Assembly: GCF_017888565.1 (NCBI RefSeq)
Contig: NZ_JAGHFX010000065.1
Location: 1-64,000, forward strand
Direction of reading: 5' to 3'
Source: Clostridium sp.
Lineage (GTDB): Bacteria > Bacillota > Clostridia > Clostridiales > Clostridiaceae
DNA: 64,000 nt
Under the pieces are notes generated by a model. The model had not been told where the DNA came from and made no database searches. It worked only from the letters and a program-made list of their open reading frames with translations. Shown here in pieces: positions 55,063-63,690 of this stretch; the first letter of the stretch is position 1, and each line of letters starts with the position of its first letter. The translations under genes and the position numbers were made by a program.

Positions 55063-55329
55063 GCCGTGCTAGATGGGGAGTCAGCGGTGCCCTGTAACCC
55101 GCAATCCGCTATAGCGGGGTTGAATTCCTAGCCTAGGCTTTAATCTGTAGGGTCTGCCTATGCAAGTGGTGTTGATGGCAAGGTCCCATACGACGTAAGT
55201 GCGTGAACCTCGTCAGGTCCGGAAGGAAGCAGCGATAAGCGATTACTGCGTGTGATATGGATCAATCTTGCCAGAGCTAACTACATAGTAACGCTTATAG
55301 ATTACTGTCAAAGCTAGGTGCACGGTTTT
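55063..55329 (+). ncRNA. ffs: Signal recognition particle RNA (large, Bacillus/Clostridium type)
   Basis: About 267 nt. The ends pair (GCCGTGC near 55063 with GCACGG at 55320-55325). The domain-IV signature GTCAGGTCCGGAAGGAAGCAGC (in two stretches from about 55213) contains the conserved GGAAG tetraloop region bound by Ffh. The 5' Alu-like part (GGGAGTCAGCGG...CCCGCAATCCGCT) is present, as in Gram-positive 6S-type SRP RNA. Two bases separate it from the tRNA-Ser CCA end, so it is likely processed from the same precursor. Confidence 0.95.
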
Positions 55330-55338
55330 AATTTTTAG

Positions 55339-55367
55339 ACCTTTCTAACCAAAAGAAGGGTTTTTTT
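55339..55367 (+). terminator. Terminator of the tRNA-Ser/SRP RNA transcript
   Basis: ACCTTTCT/AGAAGGGT stem (one mismatch), seven-base loop, seven T. Confidence 0.8.
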
Positions 55368-55468
55368 AATGTAAAAGGTAGAAAATAAATGTTTAAGTAT
55401 TACATAAAATATTTATTTAATCAAAGGTTACTCTTCAATAGGATTAACATACAATAGGACAAAGAAAG

Positions 55469-55504
55469 CGAGGGAATTCCTTATGGAATACCCTCGTTTT
55501 CTTT
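55469..55504. terminator. Second terminator downstream of the SRP RNA
   Basis: 12-bp stem CGAGGGAATTCC/GGAATACCCTCG with one mismatch, followed by TTTTCTTT. Confidence 0.75.
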
Positions 55505-55508
55505 ATTT

Positions 55509-55548
55509 AAAAAGGATATAGTTATTAATTAAGTAACTATATCTTTTA
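55509..55548 (-). terminator. Terminator of thyA-folA (minus strand)
   Basis: AAAGGATATAGTTA/TAACTATATCTTTT stem (one mismatch), A-rich on the left, which is a T-run for the minus-strand transcript. Confidence 0.75.
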
Positions 55549-55573
55549 AAGTAATAGAGTATAAAGATAAAAT

Positions 55574-56062
55574 TTATTTATTAGAATTCTTTGTATAAAT
55601 CGTAAATACATGAGGGTGTTTATGATTTATATTTTCTTTATGGCAAATACTCTCTGATATTTCCCATTCGTCTGTAATTTCTGGGAAATATGTGTCAGCT
55701 TCAAATTCATCAAATATATGAGTAATATAAAGTTTATCTGCATATGGAAGCATTTGCTTATAAATGCTATCACCACCACATATAAAAGTTTCCTCTTCTG
55801 TATTTAATAACTTTAATAATTCCTCTATAGAATTAACTACTTCAGCACCATCTAATTTTATGTCTTTAGTAGTAAGAACAATATTTCTTCTATTAGGTAA
55901 TGGCCTTTTGGGTAATGACATATATGTATTATATCCCATCACAATTGTATTACCATCAGTTATTCTTTTGAAGTACCTTAAGTCTTCAGAAATATGAGCG
56001 AGTAACTTATTTTTATTTCCAATGCCATTATTTTTATCCATGGCAACTATTAAACTAATCAT
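55574..56062 (-). CDS. folA: Dihydrofolate reductase
   Basis: 162 aa. SLIVAMDKNNGIGNKNKLL opening (substrate loop), TIVMGYNTYMSLP, RRNIVLTTKD, FICGGDSIYKQMLPYADKLYITHI in the usual order; catalytic Asp is replaced by Glu, as in many Firmicutes (HISEDLRYFK). Reduces dihydrofolate, restoring the THF consumed by thymidylate synthase, whose gene ends two bases upstream; the pair forms an operon. Confidence 0.95.
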   Translation of the reverse strand: MISLIVAMDKNNGIGNKNKLLAHISEDLRYFKRITDGNTIVMGYNTYMSLPKRPLPNRRNIVLTTKDIKLDGAEVVNSIEELLKLLNTEEETFICGGDSIYKQMLPYADKLYITHIFDEFEADTYFPEITDEWEISESICHKENINHKHPHVFTIYTKNSNK

Positions 56063-56064
56063 AA

Positions 56065-56907
56065 TTATATCCCCAATTCAAATTTTAGTTGTGGTTTAAC
56101 GGGATCGTAATCCACCATTTCAAAATCATCAATTGTAAAATCGTAGAAGTTTATTTTACCTTCTTTAAGTATTAATTTAGGTTGCTTATCACTAGGAGTT
56201 CTTGCTATTAATTCTTTTGCTTGTTCTACATGTCTATCATAAATATGTAAATTATCTACAACGTGCATAAACACTCCAGGCTTTAGGCCAACATGTCTTG
56301 CTACCATCATCATTAAAGCAACATATTGAATTTTATTTATATGTCCGGCTGTACAATAGTCTGAGCTTCTTTGATGAAGTGTTACATCAAGATACTTATC
56401 TCTAACAGACCAAACAGTAAGAAATGCACAAGGATTTAAGCCTGGTGTTTCTTCAAAGTCTGCATATTGATATAAGTCTATAATATGCCTTCTAGTATAA
56501 GGCTCATTCTTTAAACCATCTAATAGCTTATTCATTAAATCATATTTTTTTACAGTAGCACCATATCTTTGACCTATTGTCCCTGTGCCATTAACTTCCC
56601 AATCTCCCCACCAAGTAATACCCATTTCTTCAAGTACTGAAAGTTCATTTGAAGCTTTTTGATATATCCATAAAATTTCTTTAATACCTGATTTCCATGC
56701 AACAGGTCTTAGTGTAGTAATAGGAAATTCACCTTTGGAGATATCATATTTTTCTACAACTTGATTTATATATATTGTGTGTGCAGGAGTGCCATCTTTA
56801 TATTTTGGTCTTACTTTATGACCTTCTGTGCTTACTCCATTTGTAAGAATATCATTTAATGTTTCTTTAAATAAATTATCTGTTTTTGATATAAAATTTG
56901 TTGTCAT
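56065..56907 (-). CDS. thyA: Thymidylate synthase
   Basis: 280 aa from the ATG at 56907, chosen because agaggtg lies five bases before it on the minus strand; an in-frame start 27 bases upstream is less likely. Active site NPCAFLTVWSV holds the nucleophilic Cys. RRHIIDLYQ, QRSSDYCTAGHINKIQYV and HVVDNLHIYDRHVEQ are folate- and dUMP-binding parts. The P-C-A-F form (instead of P-C-H) and the 280-aa length place it in the Bacillus ThyA/phage phi3T-like branch rather than the E. coli one. Makes dTMP from dUMP. Confidence 0.95.
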   Translation of the reverse strand: MTTNFISKTDNLFKETLNDILTNGVSTEGHKVRPKYKDGTPAHTIYINQVVEKYDISKGEFPITTLRPVAWKSGIKEILWIYQKASNELSVLEEMGITWWGDWEVNGTGTIGQRYGATVKKYDLMNKLLDGLKNEPYTRRHIIDLYQYADFEETPGLNPCAFLTVWSVRDKYLDVTLHQRSSDYCTAGHINKIQYVALMMMVARHVGLKPGVFMHVVDNLHIYDRHVEQAKELIARTPSDKQPKLILKEGKINFYDFTIDDFEMVDYDPVKPQLKFELGI

Positions 56908-56934
56908 AGGTTCACCTCTATATCTTAATTTCAC

Positions 56935-57347
56935 CCCAAGGGATGAACAGTTATATTATACCATAAGGGGAAGTTAATATGATTTGCATTAACCTATTTT
57001 TTTAATCTATTAATAGATATCGATAATCATAATAAATACTTTATTTAAAAGTAATTTACTTAGAGCATTTGATTTAAAGTTATGTAAATAAAAAAATATA
57101 TATAAAATAGGTTTAGAGGTGAAAATATATTATGAATATTTATTAGATTTAGATAATCAAATATTATGAAATTTTAGTAGGAAATTAGAAAAAGATGGAT
57201 TTGTCTAAAATTTAACGAAAAATAATTACAACATTTGTAAGTTGTGTCGTGAAAATGATGATGAAAAAATAAAATGAAAGTTTTTGTTGCAGGACTTGCA
57301 TGTTGAAAAAATAAAGATGAAGGATTTGAAATTAAAACTTTCAATCC
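56935..57347. other. Intergenic region upstream of dnaX
   Basis: No gene. Contains a weak GTTAAT/ATTAAC hairpin (about 56973-56993) and a larger hairpin GAAGGATTTGAAA/TTTCAATCCTTC (57318-57350) just before the dnaX promoter. Confidence 0.5.
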
Positions 57348-57376
57348 TTCATTAATTTTCATCTTTAGTTTATAAT
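57348..57376 (+). promoter_or_regulatory. Probable dnaX promoter
   Basis: TTCATT (57348-57353), 17-bp spacer, TATAAT (57371-57376), 33 bases before the ATG. Confidence 0.45.
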
Positions 57377-57409
57377 ATAAGTAAATAATTAAATTTAAGG
57401 AATGATTTT

Positions 57410-59029
57410 ATGGGATATACAGCTTTATATAGAGAATGGAGACCACAAAACTTTTATGATATTGTTGGTCAGGAACATATAACAACAACAGTTAAAAATC
57501 AAATATTAAATGACAGAATTGCTCATGCATATCTTTTTTGCGGAACAAGAGGAACAGGAAAAACAACGACAGCTAAAGTATTTGCTAAAGCTTTAAATTG
57601 TTTAGAGTTAAAAGATGGGGAGCCATGTAATGAATGTGAGATGTGCAGAAAGATAAATGAAGGTTTAGCAATAGATGTAACTGAATTAGATGCAGCTTCT
57701 AACAATGGTGTTGATAAAATTAGAGATATTATAGATGACGTTAAATATCCTCCTCAAGAAGCTAGATTTAAAGTTTATATAATGGATGAGGTTCACATGT
57801 TATCAACTGGTGCAGTTAATGCATTTTTAAAAACATTAGAAGAGCCTCCAAATAACGTAATATTTATTTTGGCAACAACAGATCCTCAAAAACTTCCAAT
57901 TACTATTCTTTCAAGGTGTCAAAGGTTTGATTTTAAAAGAATAAATAACAATGAAATTACAGAACGTCTTAGAAAAATAGTTAATGATCAAAATGCTCTT
58001 GCAGATGATAAAAGTTTAAATTTAATCGCAAGAGTATCAGATGGGGCTATGAGAGATGCTTTAAGTATATTGGATCAAGCCATATCAATGGGAAATGGAG
58101 CAGTAGAATATGATGTTCTTATAAATATGCTTGGGCTTGTTACTAATGATCATTTATTTAATCTTACTAATTCTGTAATACAAAGAAATGTAGAAAAATC
58201 AATTAGTATAATAGATGAAGTTGTTTATGCAGGAAAAGATATTTATCTATTTATAAAAGATTTAATAGCTCATTATAGAAATATATTAATGGCTAAAGTG
58301 ACTAATAATCCTGAAGAGGTATTAGATATGTCAGAGGAAAATATAGCATTAATAAAAGAGCAAGCTAGCAAAATTAGAGCAGAAGAAGTAATGAGATATA
58401 TAAGAATTCTTCAAGAAACCGAATCTAATGCAAAGATAAGCAAACAAGCAAGATTATATTTAGAGTTAGCTGTTATTAAAATGTGCAAAATAGAATATGA
58501 TACATCTAATGAGGTTATTTTAACTAGAATTAATAAACTTGAAGAAGGATTAAAAAATGGTAGTCTTAAAGTAATAAGTGCAGCATCTACTAATAAAGGT
58601 GATTCAAAAAAAGAAGCTGTTGCTAATAAGCCTAATAGAGAACAGCCGAAGCCTAGAAATAATGATATAGTAGCAAATGAAAATTCTAAGGTAACGTTAA
58701 ATGATATTCAAAGATCATGGAAGGATATTTTAGAAAGATTTAAGGCAAGAAGAGCTATGATAGTATATGCATCAATGCTTACTGGAAAGCCAGTAGAATG
58801 TAAAAATGGTGTTTTAACTATTGAATATGAAGATCAATTTAAGTTTAATAAAGATAGATTAGAAAAGCCTGAATATAAGGCTATAATACAAGAAGTATTA
58901 GCTGAAATTTTTAGAGAAGATATAAAAATTGTCTTCGAAGTTGAAGAAACATCAAATAATGAAAAGTCAACAGCAGATATGCTTTTAGAAACTTTAGGGT
59001 CTGATATGGTAGATATTTTAGATGAATAA
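57410..59029 (+). CDS. dnaX: DNA polymerase III subunit gamma/tau
   Basis: 539 aa, RBS aaggaatg. AAA+ clamp-loader domain: P-loop GTRGTGKTT (about 45-53), zinc Cys cluster (CLELKDGEPCNECEMC), Walker B DEVH, sensor I ATTDPQK, SRCQRFDFKR. Domain III to about 360, then a charged linker and C-terminal tau region (about 425-520) that contacts the replicase. An in-frame A7 heptamer at 58606-58612 could make a short gamma form (see separate entry). First gene of the conserved dnaX-ybaB-recR group. Confidence 0.96.
   Translation: MGYTALYREWRPQNFYDIVGQEHITTTVKNQILNDRIAHAYLFCGTRGTGKTTTAKVFAKALNCLELKDGEPCNECEMCRKINEGLAIDVTELDAASNNGVDKIRDIIDDVKYPPQEARFKVYIMDEVHMLSTGAVNAFLKTLEEPPNNVIFILATTDPQKLPITILSRCQRFDFKRINNNEITERLRKIVNDQNALADDKSLNLIARVSDGAMRDALSILDQAISMGNGAVEYDVLINMLGLVTNDHLFNLTNSVIQRNVEKSISIIDEVVYAGKDIYLFIKDLIAHYRNILMAKVTNNPEEVLDMSEENIALIKEQASKIRAEEVMRYIRILQETESNAKISKQARLYLELAVIKMCKIEYDTSNEVILTRINKLEEGLKNGSLKVISAASTNKGDSKKEAVANKPNREQPKPRNNDIVANENSKVTLNDIQRSWKDILERFKARRAMIVYASMLTGKPVECKNGVLTIEYEDQFKFNKDRLEKPEYKAIIQEVLAEIFREDIKIVFEVEETSNNEKSTADMLLETLGSDMVDILDE
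58595..58646 (+). promoter_or_regulatory. Candidate programmed -1 frameshift site in dnaX
   Basis: Zero-frame heptamer A-AAA-AAA (58606-58612; codons TCA AAA AAA) is preceded by the SD-like AAAGGTGA (58595-58602). A stem GCTGTT/AACAGC follows (58616-58621 with 58641-58646). After a -1 slip the frame reads AGA AGC TGT TGC and stops at TAA (58624-58626), giving a product of about 405 aa that ends after the clamp-loader domains. The arrangement parallels E. coli dnaX; not proved here. Confidence 0.45.
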
Positions 59030-59176
59030 AATTAAGTTATAATATATGCACATAAACGAAATAAAAAATAAGAATAATAAGAATGAAAATTAATACAAAT
59101 AGTAGCTTAAATATAGTAAAATAAAGAAAAATACTATATAATAAAGAATAGATTTTTATAAAAGGAGGATGTTTTT

Positions 59177-59521
59177 ATGGCAAGAGGAGGATTTCCAGGC
59201 GGATTTGGTGGAGGAAATATGAACAACCTAATGAAGCAAGCGCAAAAACTTCAAAAGGATATGGAGCAAATGCAAAAGGACCTTGAAACTAAGGAGTTTG
59301 AAGCTTCAGTTGGTGGTGGTGCTGTAGTTGTAAAAGCAAATGGTAAAAAGGAAGTAGTTTCAATTAACATAAAGCCAGAAGTAGTTGATGCAGATGATGT
59401 TGAAATGCTAGAAGATTTAGTTCTTAGTGCAGTAAATGAAGCATTAAGAAAAGCAGAAGAAGAAAGCGCAAATAAGATGGGTAAATTAACTGGTGGAATG
59501 AATATACCAGGACTTTTTTAA
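59177..59521 (+). CDS. YbaB/EbfC-family nucleoid-associated protein
   Basis: 114 aa, RBS aaaggagga. Gly-rich N-terminus ([20 protein letters not shown]), coiled helix ([20 protein letters not shown]), central strand [21 protein letters not shown]-terminal helix and GGMNIPGLF tail. Dimeric 'tweezer' DNA-binding protein; it almost always sits between dnaX and recR, as here. Confidence 0.95.
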   Translation: MARGGFPGGFGGGNMNNLMKQAQKLQKDMEQMQKDLETKEFEASVGGGAVVVKANGKKEVVSINIKPEVVDADDVEMLEDLVLSAVNEALRKAEEESANKMGKLTGGMNIPGLF

Positions 59522-59627
59522 TAAATAATAATTTACACTGTTTTTAGATTTTTAATTAAGAATCATAAATTAACAATTAATCTTTAATTATTTATAAACA
59601 AATTATAAGTAAAGTTAAGACGTAAAG

Positions 59628-59649
59628 GGCGAATTTATTTCGCCTTTTT
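59628..59649 (+). terminator. Hairpin between ybaB and recR
   Basis: GGCGAA/TTCGCC stem with five-base loop and five T. Intra-operonic, so recR may be less expressed than ybaB. Confidence 0.75.
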
Positions 59650-59679
59650 ATATATTCAAATTACAGAAAGGATGATTTT

Positions 59680-60276
59680 ATGGATTTTTATCCAGTTGCT
59701 ATAGAAAAGCTTATTGAGGAATTTGCAAAACTACCTAGTGTTGGACAAAAGACTGCTCAAAGATTAGCATTGCACGTATTAAATCTTCCAGAAGATGAAG
59801 TTAAAGAATTTGCAGATGCTTTAATTAAGGCAAGAGGAACAATAAAGTATTGTTCAATATGTGGTAATTTTACAGACAAGGATCCTTGCGCAATATGTTC
59901 TAATCCAAGTAGAGACAAGGATATAATTTGTGTTGTAGAACAGCCTAAAGACATAATGACTATGGAAAAAGTTAAAGAATACAATGGAGCATATCATGTA
60001 TTACATGGAAATTTATCTCCTATGCAAGGAAGAGGACCGCAAGATATAAGAATAAGAGAATTAGTTGCTAGAATGAGTGCTGATGTTAAAGAAGTAATAA
60101 TTGCAACAAATCCCAATATCGAAGGTGAAGCAACAGCAATGTACATATCAAGAATTTTGAAGCCTTTAGATATAAAGGTAACTAGAATTGCATCAGGAAT
60201 ACCTGTAGGAGGAGATCTGGAATATGCTGATGAAGTAACACTTTCAAAGGCATTAGAAGGTAGAAAAGAGATTTAA
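59680..60276 (+). CDS. recR: Recombination protein RecR
   Basis: 198 aa, RBS gaaaggatg. Helix-hairpin-helix ([18 protein letters not shown]), four-Cys zinc finger ([19 protein letters not shown]), Toprim domain ([35 protein letters not shown]) and C-terminal [19 protein letters not shown]. With RecO and RecF it loads RecA on gapped DNA. Confidence 0.97.
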   Translation: MDFYPVAIEKLIEEFAKLPSVGQKTAQRLALHVLNLPEDEVKEFADALIKARGTIKYCSICGNFTDKDPCAICSNPSRDKDIICVVEQPKDIMTMEKVKEYNGAYHVLHGNLSPMQGRGPQDIRIRELVARMSADVKEVIIATNPNIEGEATAMYISRILKPLDIKVTRIASGIPVGGDLEYADEVTLSKALEGRKEI

Positions 60277-60297
60277 GTATAATAGAAAGGTGAATGT

Positions 60298-61833
60298 ATG
60301 AGTAAGATATTAAAATTTCTATTTAGTAGAATGGCGATTGTTGGATTACTTATTTGTATTCAACTAGCAATTCTTATTTTCGCCATATGGAAGCTTACAG
60401 AATCTTTTGTATATCTATATGTATTACTATTTCTAATAAGCATATTTGCAGTTGTTTATATTGTTAGTACTAAAGATAATCCATCATATAAGCTTGCGTG
60501 GACTATACCAGTATTATTAGTTCCTGTTTTTGGCGGATTATTTTATTTGCTATTTGGGTTAAGAAAAACTACTAAGAAATTTAGGGCTAGAATGATTAAT
60601 ATACATAATGAAACAGCTAAGTTATTGACTCAGGATAAAGATATACTAAATGAAATTGAAGAAGAAGATAAAGGTGTTGCAAATCAAGTAAGATATTTAA
60701 ATAAGTATGCAGCAAGTCCTATATATAAAAACACTACTACGAAATATTTATCGCCTGGAGAAGAATTTTTTAAAAAGCTGAAGGAAGAATTAAAAAATGC
60801 AAAACATTATATCTTTATGGAGTATTTTATAATTCAAGAAGGCGTAATGTGGAATAGTATCTTAGAAATACTAGAAGAAAAAGTAAAGGAAGGCGTAGAC
60901 GTAAGATTAATATATGATGACATGGGATGTTTAAGAACGCTTCCTTATAAGTATGATGAAAAACTAAGACAAAAGGGAATAAAATGTTTAGTATTTAATC
61001 CATTTGTACCATTTTTATCAGTTATAATGAACAATAGGGATCATAGAAAAATTACAATAATTGATGGTCACACTGCATTTACAGGTGGTATAAATTTAGC
61101 TGATGAATATATAAATGAAATAGTTAGATTTGGGCATTGGAAGGATTCGTCAATTATGATAAAAGGAGAAGCAGTTTGGAATCTAACCATGATGTTTCTT
61201 CAATCATGGCAATTTAATTGTGGTCAAAAAGAAGACTATGAAAAATATAAGCCATATGTAAATTACCATAAAGAGTTTGAAGGAGATGGATATGTTCAAC
61301 CTTATGGTGATAGTCCTCTTGACGATGAAACAGTAGGGGAGAATGTATATTTAAATATTATAAATAAGGCAAAGGACTATGTTTATATAAATACACCATA
61401 TTTAATAGTGGATAATGAACTAGTAACGGCTTTAACTTTAGCAGCTAAAAGTGGCATAGAAGTTATAATAGTTACTCCACATATAGAAGATAAGTGGTAT
61501 GTTCATATGGTTACAAGAGCATATTATGCGCAGCTTATCGAATCAGGAGTAAAGATATATGAATATACACCTGGATTTATACATTCTAAGACATTTGTAT
61601 CAGATGATGAAATAGGTGTTGTAGGAACTATAAATATGGATTATAGAAGTCTTTATCTGCACTTTGAATGTGGAGTTTTACTTTATAAGACAAAATCATT
61701 AATAGAAATTAAGAATGATTTCATTAATACATTAAAGGCTTGTAAATTAATAACAATAGAAGATTGTCATAGAATTAAATGGTCAAATAAATTTATAACG
61801 GCTATACTAAGAGTTTTTGCACCATTAATGTAA
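60298..61833 (+). CDS. cls: Cardiolipin synthase
   Basis: 511 aa, RBS gaaaggtga. Two N-terminal membrane helices (about 10-30 and 38-58), then two phospholipase-D domains, each with an HKD motif: HRKITIIDGHTAFTGG and HSKTFVSDDEIGVVGT. Condenses two phosphatidylglycerols to cardiolipin at the membrane. Starts 21 bp after recR and is probably co-transcribed. Confidence 0.94.
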   Translation: MSKILKFLFSRMAIVGLLICIQLAILIFAIWKLTESFVYLYVLLFLISIFAVVYIVSTKDNPSYKLAWTIPVLLVPVFGGLFYLLFGLRKTTKKFRARMINIHNETAKLLTQDKDILNEIEEEDKGVANQVRYLNKYAASPIYKNTTTKYLSPGEEFFKKLKEELKNAKHYIFMEYFIIQEGVMWNSILEILEEKVKEGVDVRLIYDDMGCLRTLPYKYDEKLRQKGIKCLVFNPFVPFLSVIMNNRDHRKITIIDGHTAFTGGINLADEYINEIVRFGHWKDSSIMIKGEAVWNLTMMFLQSWQFNCGQKEDYEKYKPYVNYHKEFEGDGYVQPYGDSPLDDETVGENVYLNIINKAKDYVYINTPYLIVDNELVTALTLAAKSGIEVIIVTPHIEDKWYVHMVTRAYYAQLIESGVKIYEYTPGFIHSKTFVSDDEIGVVGTINMDYRSLYLHFECGVLLYKTKSLIEIKNDFINTLKACKLITIEDCHRIKWSNKFITAILRVFAPLM

Positions 61834-61911
61834 GAAAAATTCATAATTCCTGAATATTTATGTTAAAAATTGGATATTAATCTAATATATAAATTATTTG
61901 GGAGGATAGAA

Positions 61912-62169
61912 ATGGACAAGAGGACGATCTTAGATTTATTAATGCAAAATATAGAAGGAAATAGGATAGATTATAGTGAGGATGACTTGGATTTATTAAG
62001 TGCTATAAAAGATGCGGTAACAGAAATGGAAGTAGCAAGATCATTATTTAATTCAGTAAGTGATCCTCAATTAATTGAATTAGCTATACATGCAGAAGAT
62101 GTGGCTAAAACTAGATATGATTATTTAATAACTATGGCTAAAAGAAGAGAATTAAGAAAAATAAACTAA
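61912..62169 (+). CDS. DUF2508 (YaaL-type) protein
   Basis: 85 aa from the ATG at 61912 (RBS gggaggat six bases before; an in-frame TTG at 61870 has none). Helical: LSAIKDAVTEMEVARSLFNS and LAIHAEDVAKTRYDYLI are the conserved family stretches. YaaL and BofA genes lie together after recR in Bacillus and Clostridium, the order seen here apart from cls. Function unknown; linked by position to sporulation. Confidence 0.85.
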   Translation: MDKRTILDLLMQNIEGNRIDYSEDDLDLLSAIKDAVTEMEVARSLFNSVSDPQLIELAIHAEDVAKTRYDYLITMAKRRELRKIN

Positions 62170-62229
62170 TATATTAATAAATTAATATTATTATTAACTA
62201 ATACATAATATTAATCGGAGGGAATTTAT

Positions 62230-62478
62230 ATGGATTTAAATATCATTTTATATGGATTAATAGGACTAGTTTTATTGTATTTATTAATAAAATTTTTGAA
62301 ATGGCCATTAAAAATTTTAATAAATGGTGTTATAGGAATAGTTTTATTATATTTAACAAATATTGTGGGTTCTTATTTTGGATTTTCTATAGGAATAAAT
62401 GCAATAACAGCATTAATAGCAGGATTCTTAGGGGTTCCTGGTGTTATATTTTTAGTAATATTTCAAATGTTTTTATAA
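62230..62478 (+). CDS. bofA: Pro-sigma-K processing inhibitor BofA
   Basis: 82 aa, RBS cggaggga. Three hydrophobic helices, with the family C-terminal NAITALIAGFLGVPGVIFLV (about 58-77). In Bacillus BofA restrains the SpoIVFB protease in the outer forespore membrane, delaying pro-sigma-K cleavage. Some clostridia keep bofA without full SpoIVF partners, so its target here is uncertain. Confidence 0.9.
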   Translation: MDLNIILYGLIGLVLLYLLIKFLKWPLKILINGVIGIVLLYLTNIVGSYFGFSIGINAITALIAGFLGVPGVIFLVIFQMFL

Positions 62479-62483
62479 AAATG

Positions 62484-62519
62484 AAAGAGATTCAGTTTTA
62501 ATTGAATCTCTTTTATTTT
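62484..62519 (+). terminator. Terminator of bofA
   Basis: Perfect 11-bp stem AAAGAGATTCA/TGAATCTCTTT, eight-base loop, T-rich tail. Confidence 0.9.
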
Positions 62520-62706
62520 AATGAGAGAGGGAACGTATAGTTCCCAAAAGTCTATATAGATGGGAGTTAGAAGTTTTCTCAGTCTATTATGAGTGAAAAG
62601 CCTCTTATGAGATTAATATATGGGAATTGCAAAAATTGGTTACTACAATTTATAAATGAAAGAATTCAAGTTGTTTTGCTATGCAAAATATTACTAAGTT
62701 TATGTA

Positions 62707-62734
62707 TTGACTCATGTGATAAAATAAATATAAA
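62707..62734 (+). promoter_or_regulatory. Promoter of the Cys-rich protein-mscL operon
   Basis: TTGACT (62707-62712), 16-bp spacer, TATAAA (62729-62734), 24 bases before the ATG. Confidence 0.6.
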
Positions 62735-62758
62735 TTAATTTTAAGGGGGAGTATCATT

Positions 62759-62944
62759 ATGCCAGCAGGTAATGGAGTAAATTGCAAATATTGTCCAGAG
62801 TATAAAAAAAGATGTAATGGGGATGATAAAGGGTGTCTATGCTATAAGTGTCCTAGGCATTTGGGACAATGTATGTGTGTGAAATATTGTAGGGAAACAG
62901 AGTCAATACTAACGTTTGATGAATATTATGAAGGGACTGATTAG
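62759..62944 (+). CDS. Cys-rich small protein upstream of mscL
   Basis: 61 aa, RBS taaggggga. Nine Cys (C9, C12, C19, C26, C28, C31, C38, C40, C44) within 36 residues, in the order NCKYC, RC, GCLCYKC, QCMC, KYC; likely binds Zn or an Fe-S cluster. No membrane helix or signal. The stop codon touches the mscL start (TAG ATG), so the two are translationally coupled. I do not recognise the family beyond this. Confidence 0.75.
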   Translation: MPAGNGVNCKYCPEYKKRCNGDDKGCLCYKCPRHLGQCMCVKYCRETESILTFDEYYEGTD

Positions 62945-63385
62945 ATGAAGGAAAAGGGAAAGAAATTTGTTAATGAATTTAAAGATTTTGCAATGAGGGG
63001 AAATGTATTAGACTTAGCAATTGGGGTAATTATTGGTGGAGCTTTTAATAAAATAGTTTCATCACTAGTTAAGGATGTTATAATGCCTCCGATTGGACTT
63101 CTAACAGGAGGGGTCAATTTCTCTGATCTTGCATTTGTTTTAGACGATGGAGTTACAATAAATTATGGATTATTTATTCAAAATATAGTTGATTTTTTAA
63201 TTATAGCATTATCAGTATTTATACTTGTAAAAGTAGTAAATAAATTAAATGGTAAAAAAGAAGAAGAAGCTAAAAAAGAAGAGGAAGTTAAAAAACAAGA
63301 AGAAAATAAATTAACAGTAGAACAAGAGTTATTAACAGAAATAAGAGATTTATTAAAGAGTAATCAGGATATTTCTAAAAAGTAG
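62945..63385 (+). CDS. mscL: Large-conductance mechanosensitive channel
   Basis: 146 aa. N-terminal amphipathic helix ([22 protein letters not shown]), TM1 with the pore-gating [23 protein letters not shown], a periplasmic loop, TM2 ([22 protein letters not shown]), and a long charged C-terminal helix ([17 protein letters not shown]). Opens under membrane tension to release solutes on osmotic downshock. The RBS lies in the end of the Cys-rich gene. Confidence 0.96.
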   Translation: MKEKGKKFVNEFKDFAMRGNVLDLAIGVIIGGAFNKIVSSLVKDVIMPPIGLLTGGVNFSDLAFVLDDGVTINYGLFIQNIVDFLIIALSVFILVKVVNKLNGKKEEEAKKEEEVKKQEENKLTVEQELLTEIRDLLKSNQDISKK

Positions 63386-63428
63386 TTAGCAGTACATATT
63401 TTACGTAATTAACATAGTTAAATCTATA

Positions 63429-63474
63429 GGTTATAGTACTTTTAAATAATATAGAAGTGCTATAACCTTATTTT
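63429..63474 (+). terminator. Terminator of mscL
   Basis: GGTTATAGTACT/AGTGCTATAACC stem (63429-63440 with 63456-63467, one G-T pair) with TTATTTTA. Confidence 0.85.
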
Positions 63475-63690
63475 ATTTATAAAAAGTATTCAAAAATATT
63501 ATTATTTCATAATATGATAATAAAAATTAATATATTAATTATTTTATTATGTTTAAAATATCAGTATATTTATAAAATTATATTATTATAAAAAGATTAG
63601 CAAAATAGTTGTTAATCATGTAAAAAAGTAGTAAAATTAACAATAATTAAATAAGCAATAAAAATAAAGATTATATGGGGGAGTGGAACG
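63475..63690. other. AT-rich leader of the aminotransferase gene
   Basis: No open frame. RBS ggggga at 63677-63682. No riboswitch or T-box element was recognised. Confidence 0.5.

Noticed and set aside
62301..62501. 66-codon frame overlapping bofA
   Set aside because: Same strand, another frame within bofA; the family helix pattern fits only the bofA frame.
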